A stretch of DNA of 64,000 nt from Halolamina sediminis (GCF_001282785.1 NZ_CVUA01000001.1:682001-746000), one strand, 5' to 3'. Counted from the first letter of the stretch, positions 32,845-42,514 are shown. Notes: generated from the letters alone by a model not told the origin. Translations and numbers: made by a program.

Positions 32845-33726
32845 ATGCTCCGGCTCGCCGTCGCAACCCAGCGAGAAACCTACGAGCGCATCCGCGACCC
32901 CCTCGCCGAGCGCGACATCGAGGTGGTCCCCGTCCGCGCCAGCGAGCGCACGCTCTCGCTCTCCTCGCCCGACCTCCCGAGCGTCGACGCGGGTCTCGTC
33001 TTCCCGTCACGCTTGATGGAGGGCGGCGCCGTCGCGGTCGCGCTCGGCGTCCCGTGGGTGAACGACCGCGAGGCGATCCTCACCTCCCGCAACAAGGCGG
33101 AGGTGCTCGCCGCGCTCTCGGCGGCCGATATCCCGACCCCCGAGACGACGCTGGTCTCGAACCCCGTCGAAGACGAGAGTGTTGCCGCCGCGGCCGAGAG
33201 CCTCCAGGCCCGTGTCGACGCCGCAGAGCTCGTCATCAAACCCAACTCCACCACCCGCGGCGTCGGCGTCGCCCGCGTGGCGGATCCGGACTCGCTGCTC
33301 GGCGTGACTGACTACCTCGACCTCGTCCACGACTTCCGGGCGACCGGCGACCGATCGTTCCTGCTCCAGGAGTACCTCCCCGACGCCCGTGATTACCGCG
33401 CGATGATCGTCGACGGCGAGTACGCCGGCGCCGTGGAGCGCCGGCTGCCCGAGTCCGAGACCGCCGCGGGCAAGTGGAAACACAACGTCCACCGCGGCGC
33501 AGTCGCCGAGGGCGTCTCGCTCTCGAAAGATGCTCGCGAACTCGCAGAGAGAACGGCCGACGTGCTGGAGATCGACTACCTCGGCGTGGATCTGCTCGAA
33601 ACCGACGACCGGCTCGTGGTCAACGAGACCAACGCGCGCCCGACCGTCGACGATGCGACGAAGTACGAGCCGGAGTTCTACGATCAGTTGGCAGAATTGA
33701 TCCGGAAGACGGCCGAGAGCCGCTAG
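32845..33726 (+). CDS. RimK-family alpha-L-glutamate ligase (ATP-grasp)
   Basis: A 293-residue ATP-grasp ligase. ATP-binding elements include ILTSRNKAEVLAALSAADIP (about 73-92), VIKPNSTTRGVGVARV in the glycine-rich loop (near 131), LLQEYLPDARDYRAMIVDG, and the metal-binding C-terminus LVVNETNARPTVDDATKYEP. The family adds glutamate to a carboxylate of a protein, coenzyme or LysW carrier. In methanogens the MptN branch glutamylates tetrahydromethanopterin. The haloarchaeal substrate is uncertain (possibly a folate or F420-like coenzyme). Its TAG stop overlaps the stop of the opposing Hsp20 gene in CTAG. Confidence 0.85.
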   Translation: MLRLAVATQRETYERIRDPLAERDIEVVPVRASERTLSLSSPDLPSVDAGLVFPSRLMEGGAVAVALGVPWVNDREAILTSRNKAEVLAALSAADIPTPETTLVSNPVEDESVAAAAESLQARVDAAELVIKPNSTTRGVGVARVADPDSLLGVTDYLDLVHDFRATGDRSFLLQEYLPDARDYRAMIVDGEYAGAVERRLPESETAAGKWKHNVHRGAVAEGVSLSKDARELAERTADVLEIDYLGVDLLETDDRLVVNETNARPTVDDATKYEPEFYDQLAELIRKTAESR

Positions 33727-34064
33727 GAGAGGTCGATGTCGGCGGCGTCGTCGAGCTTCTCGAAGCTGACTTCGAGTACGCCGTTGTTGAACGTCGCCTC
33801 CGCGGAGTGTTCGTCGACTCGGGTCGGGAGCCGCACGCGCTCGCGGTACTCGCCGGCGGCGATCGTCAGCGTCTCGCCGTCACACTGCAGCGAGATCTCC
33901 TCTTTCTCCGCGCCGGGGAGGTCCGCGACGAGCCGGAGCTGGTCGCCCTCGTCGAAGGCGTCGACGTGCGCGTCGGCGCCGTCGTCCTCCGGGCCACCAC
34001 CCATCATCCGCTCGATCTCGTCGAAGATGTCGCCGAACGGGTCTTCGCGGTCGTCCCTACGCAT
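33723..34064 (-). CDS. Hsp20/alpha-crystallin small heat-shock protein
   Basis: A 113-residue ATP-independent chaperone that holds unfolding proteins. The N-terminal arm is short (DPFGDIFDEIERMM). The alpha-crystallin domain has the strand pattern LRLVADLPGAEKEEISLQ, LTIAAGEYRERVRLP and the conserved ATFNNGVLEVSF (the A-x-x-x-N-G-V-L-E hallmark). ATG 34064 is the natural start. The gene is divergent from pgk and convergent with the RimK-type gene. Confidence 0.88.
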   Translation of the reverse strand: MRRDDREDPFGDIFDEIERMMGGGPEDDGADAHVDAFDEGDQLRLVADLPGAEKEEISLQCDGETLTIAAGEYRERVRLPTRVDEHSAEATFNNGVLEVSFEKLDDAADIDLS

Positions 34065-34194
34065 GGGCGTCCGTACATCAGGGCCGGGCAAAAGCCTTCT
34101 GTCGGCGGGGGTCGCCGCTCGTTCGCGTGGTTTTCCCCACCCCGGACGCCGAAACCGTTCGGTTTGAAGTGTCCCAACAACGAATCGCGCGACG

Positions 34195-35424
34195 ATGGGT
34201 TCTTTCGCGACGCTCGACGCGTTCGACGAGCGGTTCTCCGAGGCGCGGGTACTGGTCCGACTCGACCTCAACTCCCCGATCGAGGACGGCACGGTCCGGG
34301 ACAACCGCCGGTTCGAGCGCCACGCCCGAACCGTCGCCGAGCTGGCCGACGCCGGCCACCGGGTGATCTGTCTGGCCCACCAGGGTCGCCCCGGCCGCGA
34401 CGACTTCACGCATCTCGACCAGCACGCCGGCGTGCTCGCCGCCCACCTCGACCGGGACGTCCAGTTCGTCGACGACATCTGCGGGCCGACCGCAATCGAC
34501 GCGATCGAGGACGCCGACCCCGGCGACGTGCTGTTGCTCGACAACGTCCGGATGGACGACGACGAACTCGCCGACCGCGAGCCCGAGGACCACGCCCAGT
34601 CGCGGCTGGTCACTCGCCTCGCCGAGGCCGCGGACGCCTACGTCAACGACGCCTACTCCGCGGCCCACCGCGGTCACGCCTCCCTCGTCGGTTTCCCGTA
34701 CGCGCTCCCAGCCTACGCCGGCCGGGTGATGGAGACGGAGTACGACGCCAACTCCGCGATCGCCACCCGCGAGTTCGACGGACAGGTGACGATGGTCGTC
34801 GGCGGCACCAAGGCGACCGACGTGATTCAGGTGATGGACGCGATCGGCGACAAGGTCGACGCGTTCTGTCTGGGCGGCATCGCTGGCGAGCTGTTCCTCC
34901 GTGCGGCCGGCCACTCCGTCGGCTACGACATCGGCGACTCGGACCGCTACGACCAGCAGTGGGCCGAGAACGAGGAGACGATCCGCTCGGTACTCGACGA
35001 GCGCGGCGACCAGATCCACCTGCCGCTGGATCTGGCCTACGAGAACGAGTACGGCGGCCGCGCCGAGATCGCGCTCTGGCAGATCGACGAGAAGAGCACC
35101 TCCTTTCTCGACATCGGTTCGGCGTCGATCGACACCTTCCAGGAGATCGTCGCCGACAGCGAGGCGGTGTTCGTGAAGGGCGCGCTGGGCGTGTTCGAGG
35201 ACGAGCGTTTCGCCGACGGCACCGTCGAGGTGCTCGAACAGATCGCCGAGACCGACTGCTTCTCGGTCGTCGGCGGCGGCGACACCTCCCGCGCGATCGG
35301 GATGTACGGGCTCGAGGAGGCGCAGTTCTCACACGTCTCGATCGCTGGCGGGGCGTACATCCGCGCGCTCACGGGCGAGCCGCTGGTTGCCGTCGAGGCG
35401 CTGGCAGCGAACCGGCCCGAGTAG
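34195..35424 (+). CDS. pgk: Phosphoglycerate kinase
   Basis: Transfers phosphate between 1,3-bisphosphoglycerate and ADP. The 409-residue protein has the N-terminal substrate motif RVLVRLDLNSPIEDG with Asp24, the basic patch AHQGRPG near 60, NDAYSAAHRGHAS near 149, VVGGTKATD and the nucleotide-binding GGGDTSRAIGMYG near the C-terminus. It is intact and of normal length. It is convergent with gap: the two stop codons are three bases apart, so the two sequential glycolytic enzymes face each other. Confidence 0.96.
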   Translation: MGSFATLDAFDERFSEARVLVRLDLNSPIEDGTVRDNRRFERHARTVAELADAGHRVICLAHQGRPGRDDFTHLDQHAGVLAAHLDRDVQFVDDICGPTAIDAIEDADPGDVLLLDNVRMDDDELADREPEDHAQSRLVTRLAEAADAYVNDAYSAAHRGHASLVGFPYALPAYAGRVMETEYDANSAIATREFDGQVTMVVGGTKATDVIQVMDAIGDKVDAFCLGGIAGELFLRAAGHSVGYDIGDSDRYDQQWAENEETIRSVLDERGDQIHLPLDLAYENEYGGRAEIALWQIDEKSTSFLDIGSASIDTFQEIVADSEAVFVKGALGVFEDERFADGTVEVLEQIAETDCFSVVGGGDTSRAIGMYGLEEAQFSHVSIAGGAYIRALTGEPLVAVEALAANRPE

Positions 35425-35427
35425 GGA

Positions 35428-36459
35428 CTACCGCTCGAACGTCCGGCCCAGCCCCATCCCGAGGGTCTCGTTGGTGGTCGCGATGCTCTCGGCTTTGCTC
35501 GCGGAGTCGGTGATCGCCCGGATCGCGTCGACGTTCTCGGGCACCACGTCTGACTCCTGGTGGATCGCTTGGAACAGGTAGAGATCGTCGCCCCGTACGG
35601 CGATCGACTCGCCCCAGATGCAGTTCTCCCAGATGTCCCCGCGGGAGCGCCCGGCGTCCAGCGCGAACTGCTTGAGCTTGCCGGCGCCGTCGATCCCCGC
35701 GTACTCGGGGATCAGGAACAGCCGGGACTCCTCGCGTAGGAGCTCCCGAACGTCCTCGGCGTCGGCGTCGCTCTCGAGCGTGACGTTCACCGAGTGCATG
35801 TGCATCAGCGTCGCCGGCACCTTCAGCCCGAGCGTGTCGATGTCGAGGTCGGGGAAGATCGTCTTCACGTCCGGGCCGTGGTGGCTCGGCAGCGAGACGG
35901 GGTCGGGGAGGATGTCGTCGATCGGGCCGCGACCGGTCTGGCCGGGGTCGCCGCCGCGCCGGACGAGCGTCACGCGGGACTTCTCGACGCCGTACTCCTC
36001 TCGGAGCGGCGCGAGCAGCCGGGAGAGCCCGGTGGTGTTACAGGAGACGACGCGGACGTGGTCGGCGCCGACCGCGTCCTCGAAGTTCGCGCGGGCGTTG
36101 AACGACGTGTCCGCCACGTCGGCGTCCTCGCCGCCCTGGTAGATCGCGGGCGTGTCGTGGGCCTCGTACACCTCGCGGTTCTGGGCGCCGATGCCGCTGG
36201 GCGTCGCGTCGACGATCACGTCCGCGGTGCTCACGAGGTCGTCGAGGTCGCCCGCGACGGCGATGCCCGCCTCGTCGAACAGCTCGCGGCGTTCCTCGAC
36301 AGCCGCGTAGAGGTCGAACCCCTTCGAGACGGCGGCCTCGGCCTCGAAGTTGGGCGAGGTCTTGGCGACGCCGACGATCTTCATGTCGCGCTGTGCGACG
36401 ACCGCGTCGGCGACGCGTTTCCCGATCGTGCCGTAGCCGACCACACCGACTTGGATCAT
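35428..36459 (-). CDS. gap: Type II (archaeal) glyceraldehyde-3-phosphate dehydrogenase
   Basis: Phosphorylating GAPDH making 1,3-bisphosphoglycerate. The 343 residues start with the Rossmann motif [17 protein letters not shown]. The archaeal-type catalytic centre is SCNTTGLSR with Cys140, and the conserved [13 protein letters not shown] and LMHMHSVNV segments follow. This is the archaeal class II enzyme, distant from bacterial GapA, which some haloarchaea also have. It is divergent from the M29 aminopeptidase gene and convergent with pgk. Confidence 0.95.
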   Translation of the reverse strand: MIQVGVVGYGTIGKRVADAVVAQRDMKIVGVAKTSPNFEAEAAVSKGFDLYAAVEERRELFDEAGIAVAGDLDDLVSTADVIVDATPSGIGAQNREVYEAHDTPAIYQGGEDADVADTSFNARANFEDAVGADHVRVVSCNTTGLSRLLAPLREEYGVEKSRVTLVRRGGDPGQTGRGPIDDILPDPVSLPSHHGPDVKTIFPDLDIDTLGLKVPATLMHMHSVNVTLESDADAEDVRELLREESRLFLIPEYAGIDGAGKLKQFALDAGRSRGDIWENCIWGESIAVRGDDLYLFQAIHQESDVVPENVDAIRAITDSASKAESIATTNETLGMGLGRTFER

Positions 36460-36555
36460 GGTTCGAGATGGGGCGCTAGCCGATAAGTAGGCGGCGGTTC
36501 CGCCCGACTGCCGCCCGTCGCAACATCTATTCACCCTTCGGGCGAACTTCGCTCC

Positions 36556-37500
36556 GTGACCGATCTTCGCAACGCCGCCGAGACGGCGATCCACCAGTGT
36601 CTCGATCTCGGAGCCGAGGAGTCGATCGCGATCGTGACCGACGACGAGCGCCGCCCGATCGCGGAGGCGCTGTACGAGGTAGCCGCCGAGGTAACCGACG
36701 ACGCGACGTATCTCCAGTACCCGCCGGGCGAGCAGCACGGGCAGGAGCCGCCCGAGCCCGTCGCGGCGGCGATGAAGAGCGCCGACGCGTTCCTCGCGCC
36801 GACGACGCGCAGCCTCTCGCACACCCGGGCCCGCTCGGCCGCTTGCGAGGCGGGCGCCCGCGGCGCGACCCTCCCGGGAATCACCGAGCGCGTGATGGTC
36901 GAAGGGCTCGACGCCGACTACGAGGCCATCGCCGAGCACTGTGAGGCGGTGCTCGAACAGGTCGAGAACGCCGACGAGGTCCGGGTGACCAGCCCCGCCG
37001 GGACCGACATCACGTTCGACGTCGACGGTCGGGGATGGCACGAGGACACCGGGATGATCCGTGAGTTGGGGAGCTTCTCGAATCTCCCCGCGGGCGAGGT
37101 GTTCGTGGCCCCTGAGAGCGCCGACGGGACGTTCGTCGTCGACGGGACGATGATGCCCCACGGGCTGCTCGAGGAGGACCAAGAGCTCCGATTCGAGGTC
37201 GACGACGGCCACGTCACCCACATCTCCGACGAGGCGGTTCGGGAGAACGTGGACGCTGCCCGCGAGGAAGTCGGCGACGCCGCGACCAACGTCGCGGAGC
37301 TCGGGATCGGGACCAACGTCGGTGTCGACGAGCTCGTGGGTTCGGTGCTGCTCGACGAGAAAGCCGCCGGCACGGTCCACATCGCGATCGGCGACAACGC
37401 CTCGATCGGCGGGGAGACCGAGGCGCCGATCCACCTCGACGGGATCCTCCGCGCGCCGACGGTGTACGCCGACGGCGAGGAAATCAGCCTGCCCGAGTGA
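36556..37500 (+). CDS. M29-like aminopeptidase
   Basis: A 314-residue protein of the AmpS/thermophilic aminopeptidase group. It begins GTG ([18 protein letters not shown]). Recognisable segments are [21 protein letters not shown], the metal-site region [21 protein letters not shown] near 176-196, [16 protein letters not shown] with Glu, and [24 protein letters not shown] with His and Asp at the C-terminus. These agree with the two-metal site of the family, though ligand identities are inferred. It probably acts in cytoplasmic peptide turnover. Confidence 0.82.
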   Translation: MTDLRNAAETAIHQCLDLGAEESIAIVTDDERRPIAEALYEVAAEVTDDATYLQYPPGEQHGQEPPEPVAAAMKSADAFLAPTTRSLSHTRARSAACEAGARGATLPGITERVMVEGLDADYEAIAEHCEAVLEQVENADEVRVTSPAGTDITFDVDGRGWHEDTGMIRELGSFSNLPAGEVFVAPESADGTFVVDGTMMPHGLLEEDQELRFEVDDGHVTHISDEAVRENVDAAREEVGDAATNVAELGIGTNVGVDELVGSVLLDEKAAGTVHIAIGDNASIGGETEAPIHLDGILRAPTVYADGEEISLPE

Positions 37501-37510
37501 GACTGTCGGG

Positions 37511-38848
37511 CTATTCGACGTACTCGTACAGCCGCTCGTTCATCCGGCCGCGGCCGGCGAACACGAACTCGCCGTCGGGCGTGGTGAACTCCTCGACGTC
37601 GACGGTCATGTCGTGGTTGTGGACGTCGTGGATCTGCTCGTACTCCTCGAAGTCGAGATCGTAGCGCGCGTCGAGCTGTTCGTCGATGTTCAGCTTCTCG
37701 ATCTCGTCGAGCCAGCCGTCGGCGACGGTCTCGGCGTGGATCTCCGCCTGCGCGCCCGAGCCGTAGGAGCCGACGAGGAGCTTCTCGCCGGCGAGATCAC
37801 GACCCTCCGCGGCGGCCTGCTTCAGCGCGCTCGCGCGGGCGACGTGGACCGAGCCGGTGTACCAGTTCCCGACCTCTCGGGCGATCGACAGCGTCGGCTC
37901 GATGGTGTCGGCGTACCACGACTGGTACGTGTCGGTGCGCTTGAGCTCGTCCATGTACTCCTGGATCGCGTCCTCGTAGGCGTCCCAGTCCTCGAACTCG
38001 CTCTCGCGGGGCTGGCGCCCGATCTCGTCGGCGAGCTCGTCCTCGATCTCGGTGTCGCGGATCATGTGCCGGTAGCCCAGCAGGCCCGCCTTCCGGACCA
38101 TCCCCGGGAACGGCGTGTGGAACGGGATGTACGTGAAGTCGTCGGGGTGCATGTCCCACGCGACGGACTCGAAGTCCTCGACGGCCTCGCGCATCCGGGC
38201 GAGGTACACCTGCATCGAGCGCTTGCCGTCGACGCTCGGGAACTGCTGGTTCGGCTTCAGGAAGTCGGTCTCGTCGGCGCTGCCGTACCCCTGCTCCGTC
38301 GAGAGTTCGACGAGGCTGGGGTCCTCGGTGATCAGCATCGCGACAGCGCCGGCGCCCTGGGTCGCCTCCCCGCTGGAGCCGCGGGCGTAGAGTGCGGTGT
38401 CGGTCGCGACGACGATCGCGGAGCGGCCGCGGTTGCGGCCCGCCTTGATCCAGTTGTACGCATCGTCGATTGACTGCGTCCCGGCGATGCAGGCGAACTT
38501 CCGCTCGCCCTTGTTGGCGTGGTGGAAGTCGCCGTCGTACACCTCCTCCAGACAGCCCGCGATGTACGTGGAGACGGGCTTTGAGTTGTCGAACGCGGAC
38601 TCGGTCGCCACGTCGATGCGGCCGATGTCGTCCGGCTTCAGGCCCTTGCGGTCCATCAGGCGCTTGGCGGCGTTAGCGCCCATCGTGACGATGTCCTCGT
38701 ACACGTCCGGGAACGAGGAGTTCTCCAGCCCCAGCCCCTTCCGGTACTTGTCCGGGTCTTCGTCCTTCTCCGGGGCGAACGTGCCCGGGAGATCGAGTTT
38801 GGTCTTGCCCGCCCAGATCTCGACGGCGTCGATGCCCACGGTAGTCAT
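37511..38848 (-). CDS. hmgB: Hydroxymethylglutaryl-CoA synthase
   Basis: Condenses acetyl-CoA and acetoacetyl-CoA to HMG-CoA, the committed entry to the mevalonate pathway for archaeal isoprenoid lipids. The 445-residue thiolase-fold enzyme has catalytic Cys120 (FACIAGTQS) and the general base His244 in [10 protein letters not shown], plus Glu83 in the ATESAFD motif. The length matches the haloarchaeal enzyme. A TATA-like box 25 nt upstream of ATG 38848 gives a leaderless transcript. It is convergent with the aminopeptidase gene. Confidence 0.95.
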   Translation of the reverse strand: MTTVGIDAVEIWAGKTKLDLPGTFAPEKDEDPDKYRKGLGLENSSFPDVYEDIVTMGANAAKRLMDRKGLKPDDIGRIDVATESAFDNSKPVSTYIAGCLEEVYDGDFHHANKGERKFACIAGTQSIDDAYNWIKAGRNRGRSAIVVATDTALYARGSSGEATQGAGAVAMLITEDPSLVELSTEQGYGSADETDFLKPNQQFPSVDGKRSMQVYLARMREAVEDFESVAWDMHPDDFTYIPFHTPFPGMVRKAGLLGYRHMIRDTEIEDELADEIGRQPRESEFEDWDAYEDAIQEYMDELKRTDTYQSWYADTIEPTLSIAREVGNWYTGSVHVARASALKQAAAEGRDLAGEKLLVGSYGSGAQAEIHAETVADGWLDEIEKLNIDEQLDARYDLDFEEYEQIHDVHNHDMTVDVEEFTTPDGEFVFAGRGRMNERLYEYVE

Positions 38849-38869
38849 GGTTCCGTGTGTGACGGTTGG

Positions 38870-38876
38870 CTATTTG
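38870..38876 (-). promoter_or_regulatory. TATA-like box before HMG-CoA synthase gene
   Basis: Minus-strand CAAATAG is centred 25 nt before the ATG at 38848. A second AT-rich block (38907-38920) lies further upstream in the same spacer and could be a terminator of the pilin-like gene above it. Confidence 0.45.
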
Positions 38877-38930
38877 GGTTTGTCGATGAGGGTTACGTCG
38901 ATTGTGGAAATAAATAATTAGAGGTGTCGG

Positions 38931-39863
38931 TTATCCTGCTTGGAACTCGATCGTCTCACTCGCCGTGTTGCCCGCTTCGTCGGTAACCGTGATCGTGATT
39001 AGGTAGGTGTTCCCGCCAGTGTAGTCATCTTGTACAAGAGTGGTTTCCCCGGCTGTAGATGCACTGTACGAAGCTGCATCGACTTGGCTCCGATAGAACA
39101 GCACTCTTTGCTCCATCGTAATGGATACATCCGAAATCTTTCGGTTATCGTACACCTCCCAAGACACTGTAACGTTCGCCTTTGAAGCCGTGTAAGGGCC
39201 GAAGAACCCTTGTCTCTGCTCAGTCGTCGTGTTGTCCGCAATTATCTCGAATGACTCGATAGTTGGGTCTGTGGTGTCAGGCCCTGACGGGGTTGCGGTG
39301 GGAGTAGCGGTGGGCGTCGCGGTGAGTGTCGCGGTGGGTGTCGCGGTGGGTGTTGCGGTGGGTGTTGCGGTGGGTGTCGCGGTGGGTGTTGCGGTGGGCG
39401 TTGCGATGGGTGTCGCGGTACTGGCAGGCGTGCTCGTAGTGACCGTCCGCATCCACTCCTCCCCCACGGCCCACTCCTCACTGTAGAGTCGGCTCTCGCT
39501 AGGCAGATGGTACAGCGTCACGCCGACGACAGACCCGCGGCTGACGTTCGCATACTCGGAGACGTTCACCGACCACGTCTCCCCAGGTGTGAACTCCTCC
39601 CCGAGTGGGGGGTAGGCGACCCGGCTCCCGTTCACCTCGACGGAGAGCCGTAGCTCTCCCGCACCGACGGAGTCACCCCCGGCGTGAGTGATCGTCACGT
39701 TCGGGGGATCGGTGTCGCCCTCGATGGAGAACAGCGGTCGGTCGCCGCCGTCGTCGAGCGTCGGGAGATAGAAAGCGCCGAAGGCACCGACCGAGAGCAC
39801 GAGGACTCCCGCGAGGAGGATGACGCCGATGGATTCGGACTGTGCGCGGGTGTCTAGGAGCAT
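38931..39863 (-). CDS. Type IV pilin-like surface protein with Ala-Thr-Pro-Thr repeat
   Basis: A 310-residue secreted protein. The N-terminus is a type IV pilin/archaellin class III signal (RAQSESIGVILLAGVLVLSV), probably processed by the prepilin peptidase PibD. Then follow a beta-rich domain (about 40-145), a low-complexity stalk of repeated ATPT tetrapeptides (about 148-192), and an Ig-like domain resembling an archaeal PKD/Ig fold (VTVSWEVYDNRKISDVSI, ITVTDEAGNTASETIEF). Base composition is lower in GC than the surrounding core genes. It sits directly downstream of a second pilin-like gene on the same strand and is likely cell-surface exposed. Confidence 0.78.
   Translation of the reverse strand: MLLDTRAQSESIGVILLAGVLVLSVGAFGAFYLPTLDDGGDRPLFSIEGDTDPPNVTITHAGGDSVGAGELRLSVEVNGSRVAYPPLGEEFTPGETWSVNVSEYANVSRGSVVGVTLYHLPSESRLYSEEWAVGEEWMRTVTTSTPASTATPIATPTATPTATPTATPTATPTATPTATLTATPTATPTATPSGPDTTDPTIESFEIIADNTTTEQRQGFFGPYTASKANVTVSWEVYDNRKISDVSITMEQRVLFYRSQVDAASYSASTAGETTLVQDDYTGGNTYLITITVTDEAGNTASETIEFQAG
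39289..39420. repeat. 12-bp minisatellite encoding the ATPT stalk
   Basis: About eleven imperfect copies of the 12-bp unit GCGGTGGGTGTC (plus-strand view) run in tandem inside the pilin-like gene and encode the ATPT repeat on the minus strand. Unit length is a multiple of three, so copy-number change would lengthen or shorten the stalk without a frameshift. Confidence 0.9.
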
Positions 39864-39874
39864 ATCTGGTGGGG

Positions 39875-41887
39875 TCAGCTCTCGACTTCGCCAATGCTCG
39901 GCTCGCCCACCACCTGGTCATCGTCCTCCACTTCCGCGTTCAATGTCGCCGCATTCCCCGCCTGATCCAGGATCTCCATCCCCTCGACTTGTAACTGTGT
40001 GTTCTCGGAGTCGAGCGACGCCGACCGTTCGTTCTTTGCTTGGACAGTTGACTGTCGGAGATCGATCCCGTTCGTCGCCGACAGCGACACCTTTCCATTC
40101 GTCGACTCGATCGTCGTCCGTCTAGCGTCTAGGGCACCAATTGAATCGATACTTACCTCGTTTTTCGCCTTGATCGCCCCGTCGGTGATGTCGACGCTCC
40201 CCTCGGGCACGATTGTGATTTTCCCGTTGCTCGACTCCATGGTCGCTCCCCGTGCGCTGAGTGCTCCTTCGGGGCTCAGCTTGATTTCGTTTTTCGCCTT
40301 GAGGGCCCCGCTATTGATATCGAGTTGCCCCTCGGGGTCAAGTGTGACTTTTCCGTTCCGGGACTCGACAGTTCCCCCGATAGTCGTATCCCCGACGTCA
40401 CTCGAGACTGTAAAGTCGTTCTTGCTTGATACGGTCGCCCTGTCTTTGACGGTGAAACTCCTCGCCTCGTCAATGCTGATCTTGTCGTTCGTACTCAGCG
40501 AGTCGGCGATGACCAAATCCGTGTTCGGATTCGAGTAGCCGTTCAGGTCGGATGCCGTGTAGCGCGTCTCACCGCTCTGGTACTGGCCGTCCCCGTTCGT
40601 GTCGTTGAATGCAACGTACTCGTTTCCGCTACCGTCTGACCCCGGGACACCGCCACCGCCGTTGTTGCCGGTACCGCTCCCGTCGATGTTCACAACGGTG
40701 AGGTTCACTTGAGCGCGCTCCGCGGCCGAGCTGTTGTCGTCGAAGGTCGCTTCCATCGTAACTGATTGCGCATTTCCGTCTATGTTGTCGGGTGCTCGGT
40801 ACTGTACGTCGATCTTGCCGTCGTGCTCGCTGGTGTTCGCCGTGGTGGTCGACCTACAACTGCTTGGATTGTCTATGTAGACACATCCTAACATGTTGTT
40901 GATCGAGATCGTCACATTCCGTTCACCGGTCGGATTGTTGAGCTCGTCCCGAAGTTCGAACCGAACGGTCTGCTCAGTGTTCTCGCTGACCGTCGAATCA
41001 CCACTGACTGCAGTCAGATACACCGCCGCAGTCTGCCCTTCACTGCCGACCGTGCCGACACTAACCTTCGAGACACTGAGTTCGTAGTTCCCAGGCTCCA
41101 GCACCAACCTGATGCGGTCGAACTCCTCGTCGACCGAGCCTGCTGGCTCGACAGTCAGCACTCGTTCCTCGCTAGTCAAGTCTTCCCAATGCTCGACGCT
41201 CAGCCGAGTCGCGAGCGTGATCGTGACGTTTTGATCGCTGTCGATCTCGACCGTGTTCTCTGAACTGCTCACCGAGCGGACATCGAGGGAGGTGGCGTAC
41301 GAGCCACCTTTACTGAGATCCCCCGCGAGGAGGACGAGATTGATACGGTTCCCCTGAATCAGCTGCTGGTCGGTGGTGGGTATCTTCGCGTCTTGTTGTG
41401 CGTTGAAAACGACACCAGTGCCGGTATCAATCCCCGTATCGGGCGCGTTCTGGTACTCGTTGTAGTTCGGGGAGTAAACGATCGCTCCCGTATTGAACGC
41501 CCGGTCGCTCCCGTTCCAGTAGTCACCTACATCCCCATCTGCGGTCGCGTTCCCAATTGTGACGTTCACGCTCTCATCACTCGTCCCCACGGTCTCGATG
41601 TTGCCCGACGGTGGTGGTGGATTAATGAACACCGCACGGGCGGGGTATCTGGTGCCCAACTGCACTGTCGTCGCGGTCGTTCGTCCGGTCCGTCCCGCTG
41701 TGAGCAGGTCGTTCCGGAGGTCAAGCATATCCATCCCGACCGCCTGATTGTGGTTGTACTCGATCTCGGCGTTCTGTTGGGGGACGACCGTCGTCTGGTA
41801 CGTAGTGAGGGCGATAACGAGAAAGCCGAACAGCAGTATCGCCCCGACTTGGATGGACTGCCCCCGGTCGTCACCCCAGAACTCCAT
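39875..41887 (-). CDS. Type IV pilin-like surface protein with beta-solenoid C-terminus
   Basis: A 670-residue surface protein. The class III signal and hydrophobic helix are RGQSIQVGAILLFGFLVIAL, followed by a pilin-like helical extension (VVPQQNAEIEYNHNQAV). A long beta-rich ectodomain follows, containing a Cys pair near 350 and a DTNGDGQYQSGET acidic loop. From about 485 to 634 it has seven regularly spaced KNE/NGK units (Asn490, 511, 533, 554, 576, 597, 619), a 21-22 residue period typical of a beta-solenoid. It is co-directional with the next pilin-like gene 11 bp downstream. The family of the central part is not recognised. Confidence 0.75.
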   Translation of the reverse strand: MEFWGDDRGQSIQVGAILLFGFLVIALTTYQTTVVPQQNAEIEYNHNQAVGMDMLDLRNDLLTAGRTGRTTATTVQLGTRYPARAVFINPPPPSGNIETVGTSDESVNVTIGNATADGDVGDYWNGSDRAFNTGAIVYSPNYNEYQNAPDTGIDTGTGVVFNAQQDAKIPTTDQQLIQGNRINLVLLAGDLSKGGSYATSLDVRSVSSSENTVEIDSDQNVTITLATRLSVEHWEDLTSEERVLTVEPAGSVDEEFDRIRLVLEPGNYELSVSKVSVGTVGSEGQTAAVYLTAVSGDSTVSENTEQTVRFELRDELNNPTGERNVTISINNMLGCVYIDNPSSCRSTTTANTSEHDGKIDVQYRAPDNIDGNAQSVTMEATFDDNSSAAERAQVNLTVVNIDGSGTGNNGGGGVPGSDGSGNEYVAFNDTNGDGQYQSGETRYTASDLNGYSNPNTDLVIADSLSTNDKISIDEARSFTVKDRATVSSKNDFTVSSDVGDTTIGGTVESRNGKVTLDPEGQLDINSGALKAKNEIKLSPEGALSARGATMESSNGKITIVPEGSVDITDGAIKAKNEVSIDSIGALDARRTTIESTNGKVSLSATNGIDLRQSTVQAKNERSASLDSENTQLQVEGMEILDQAGNAATLNAEVEDDDQVVGEPSIGEVES

Positions 41888-41926
41888 ACACCTACTCAGA
41901 CGCCCGGCACGCAAAAAGGTGCGCTG

Positions 41927-42514
41927 TCAGTCCTCTTCTTCAACGGTTTCCGGCGACGCCAGCGCGTTCTGCAGCGACTCGAGCCCGTTGACCCACTCCG
42001 CGACCAGCCCGTACTCCATCTCCTCGGCCAGCGCGGGGTCGATCTCGTCGCCGTCGATCACGCGCGTCCCGGCCTGAACGATGTAGCCGACCGCGGTGTC
42101 GATGTCCTCCTCGGCCTCGGCGTCGCCGGCGGCGTCGATGTACTCCTCGACGCTCGCCTCCTCGGCCGCCCCTGCGGCGATGTACTCCTGGGCGGCGTAG
42201 AACACGACTTCGAGGCTCATCTGGACACTCTCGATCAGCATCGCCTTCTCCTCGTTTTCGAGGGGCGCCTCGGCGAGTACGATCTCCTGCATCTCCGTGA
42301 GCTCGTCGTGGGCGCGCTCCTCGTCGATCGTGCCGTCCTCGTAGGATTCGACTACCTTCGCGACCGCGATGGCGGTGTCCTCTTGGAGGTTCATCAGGAG
42401 GCGCGCGGAGTCCTCGTCCTCGAGGTCCAGATCCTCCTCGCGCAGGCGATCGATCCAGTTCTGCCAGCGCTCCTCGGTGTAGAACGTCTCCACGGGCTCG
42501 TCTTCGTCGGTCAT
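41927..42514 (-). CDS. DUF2150-family conserved archaeal protein
   Basis: A 195-residue, very acidic, all-helical protein without transmembrane segments: FYTEERWQNWIDRLREEDLD, LMNLQEDTAIAVAKVVESYE, and SLEVVFYAAQEYIAAGAAEE. It fits the euryarchaeal DUF2150 family, of unknown function. ATG 42514 is the family start. It lies upstream of the pilin-like pair on the same strand, with about 40 bp between it and the next gene. Confidence 0.85.
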   Translation of the reverse strand: MTDEDEPVETFYTEERWQNWIDRLREEDLDLEDEDSARLLMNLQEDTAIAVAKVVESYEDGTIDEERAHDELTEMQEIVLAEAPLENEEKAMLIESVQMSLEVVFYAAQEYIAAGAAEEASVEEYIDAAGDAEAEEDIDTAVGYIVQAGTRVIDGDEIDPALAEEMEYGLVAEWVNGLESLQNALASPETVEEED

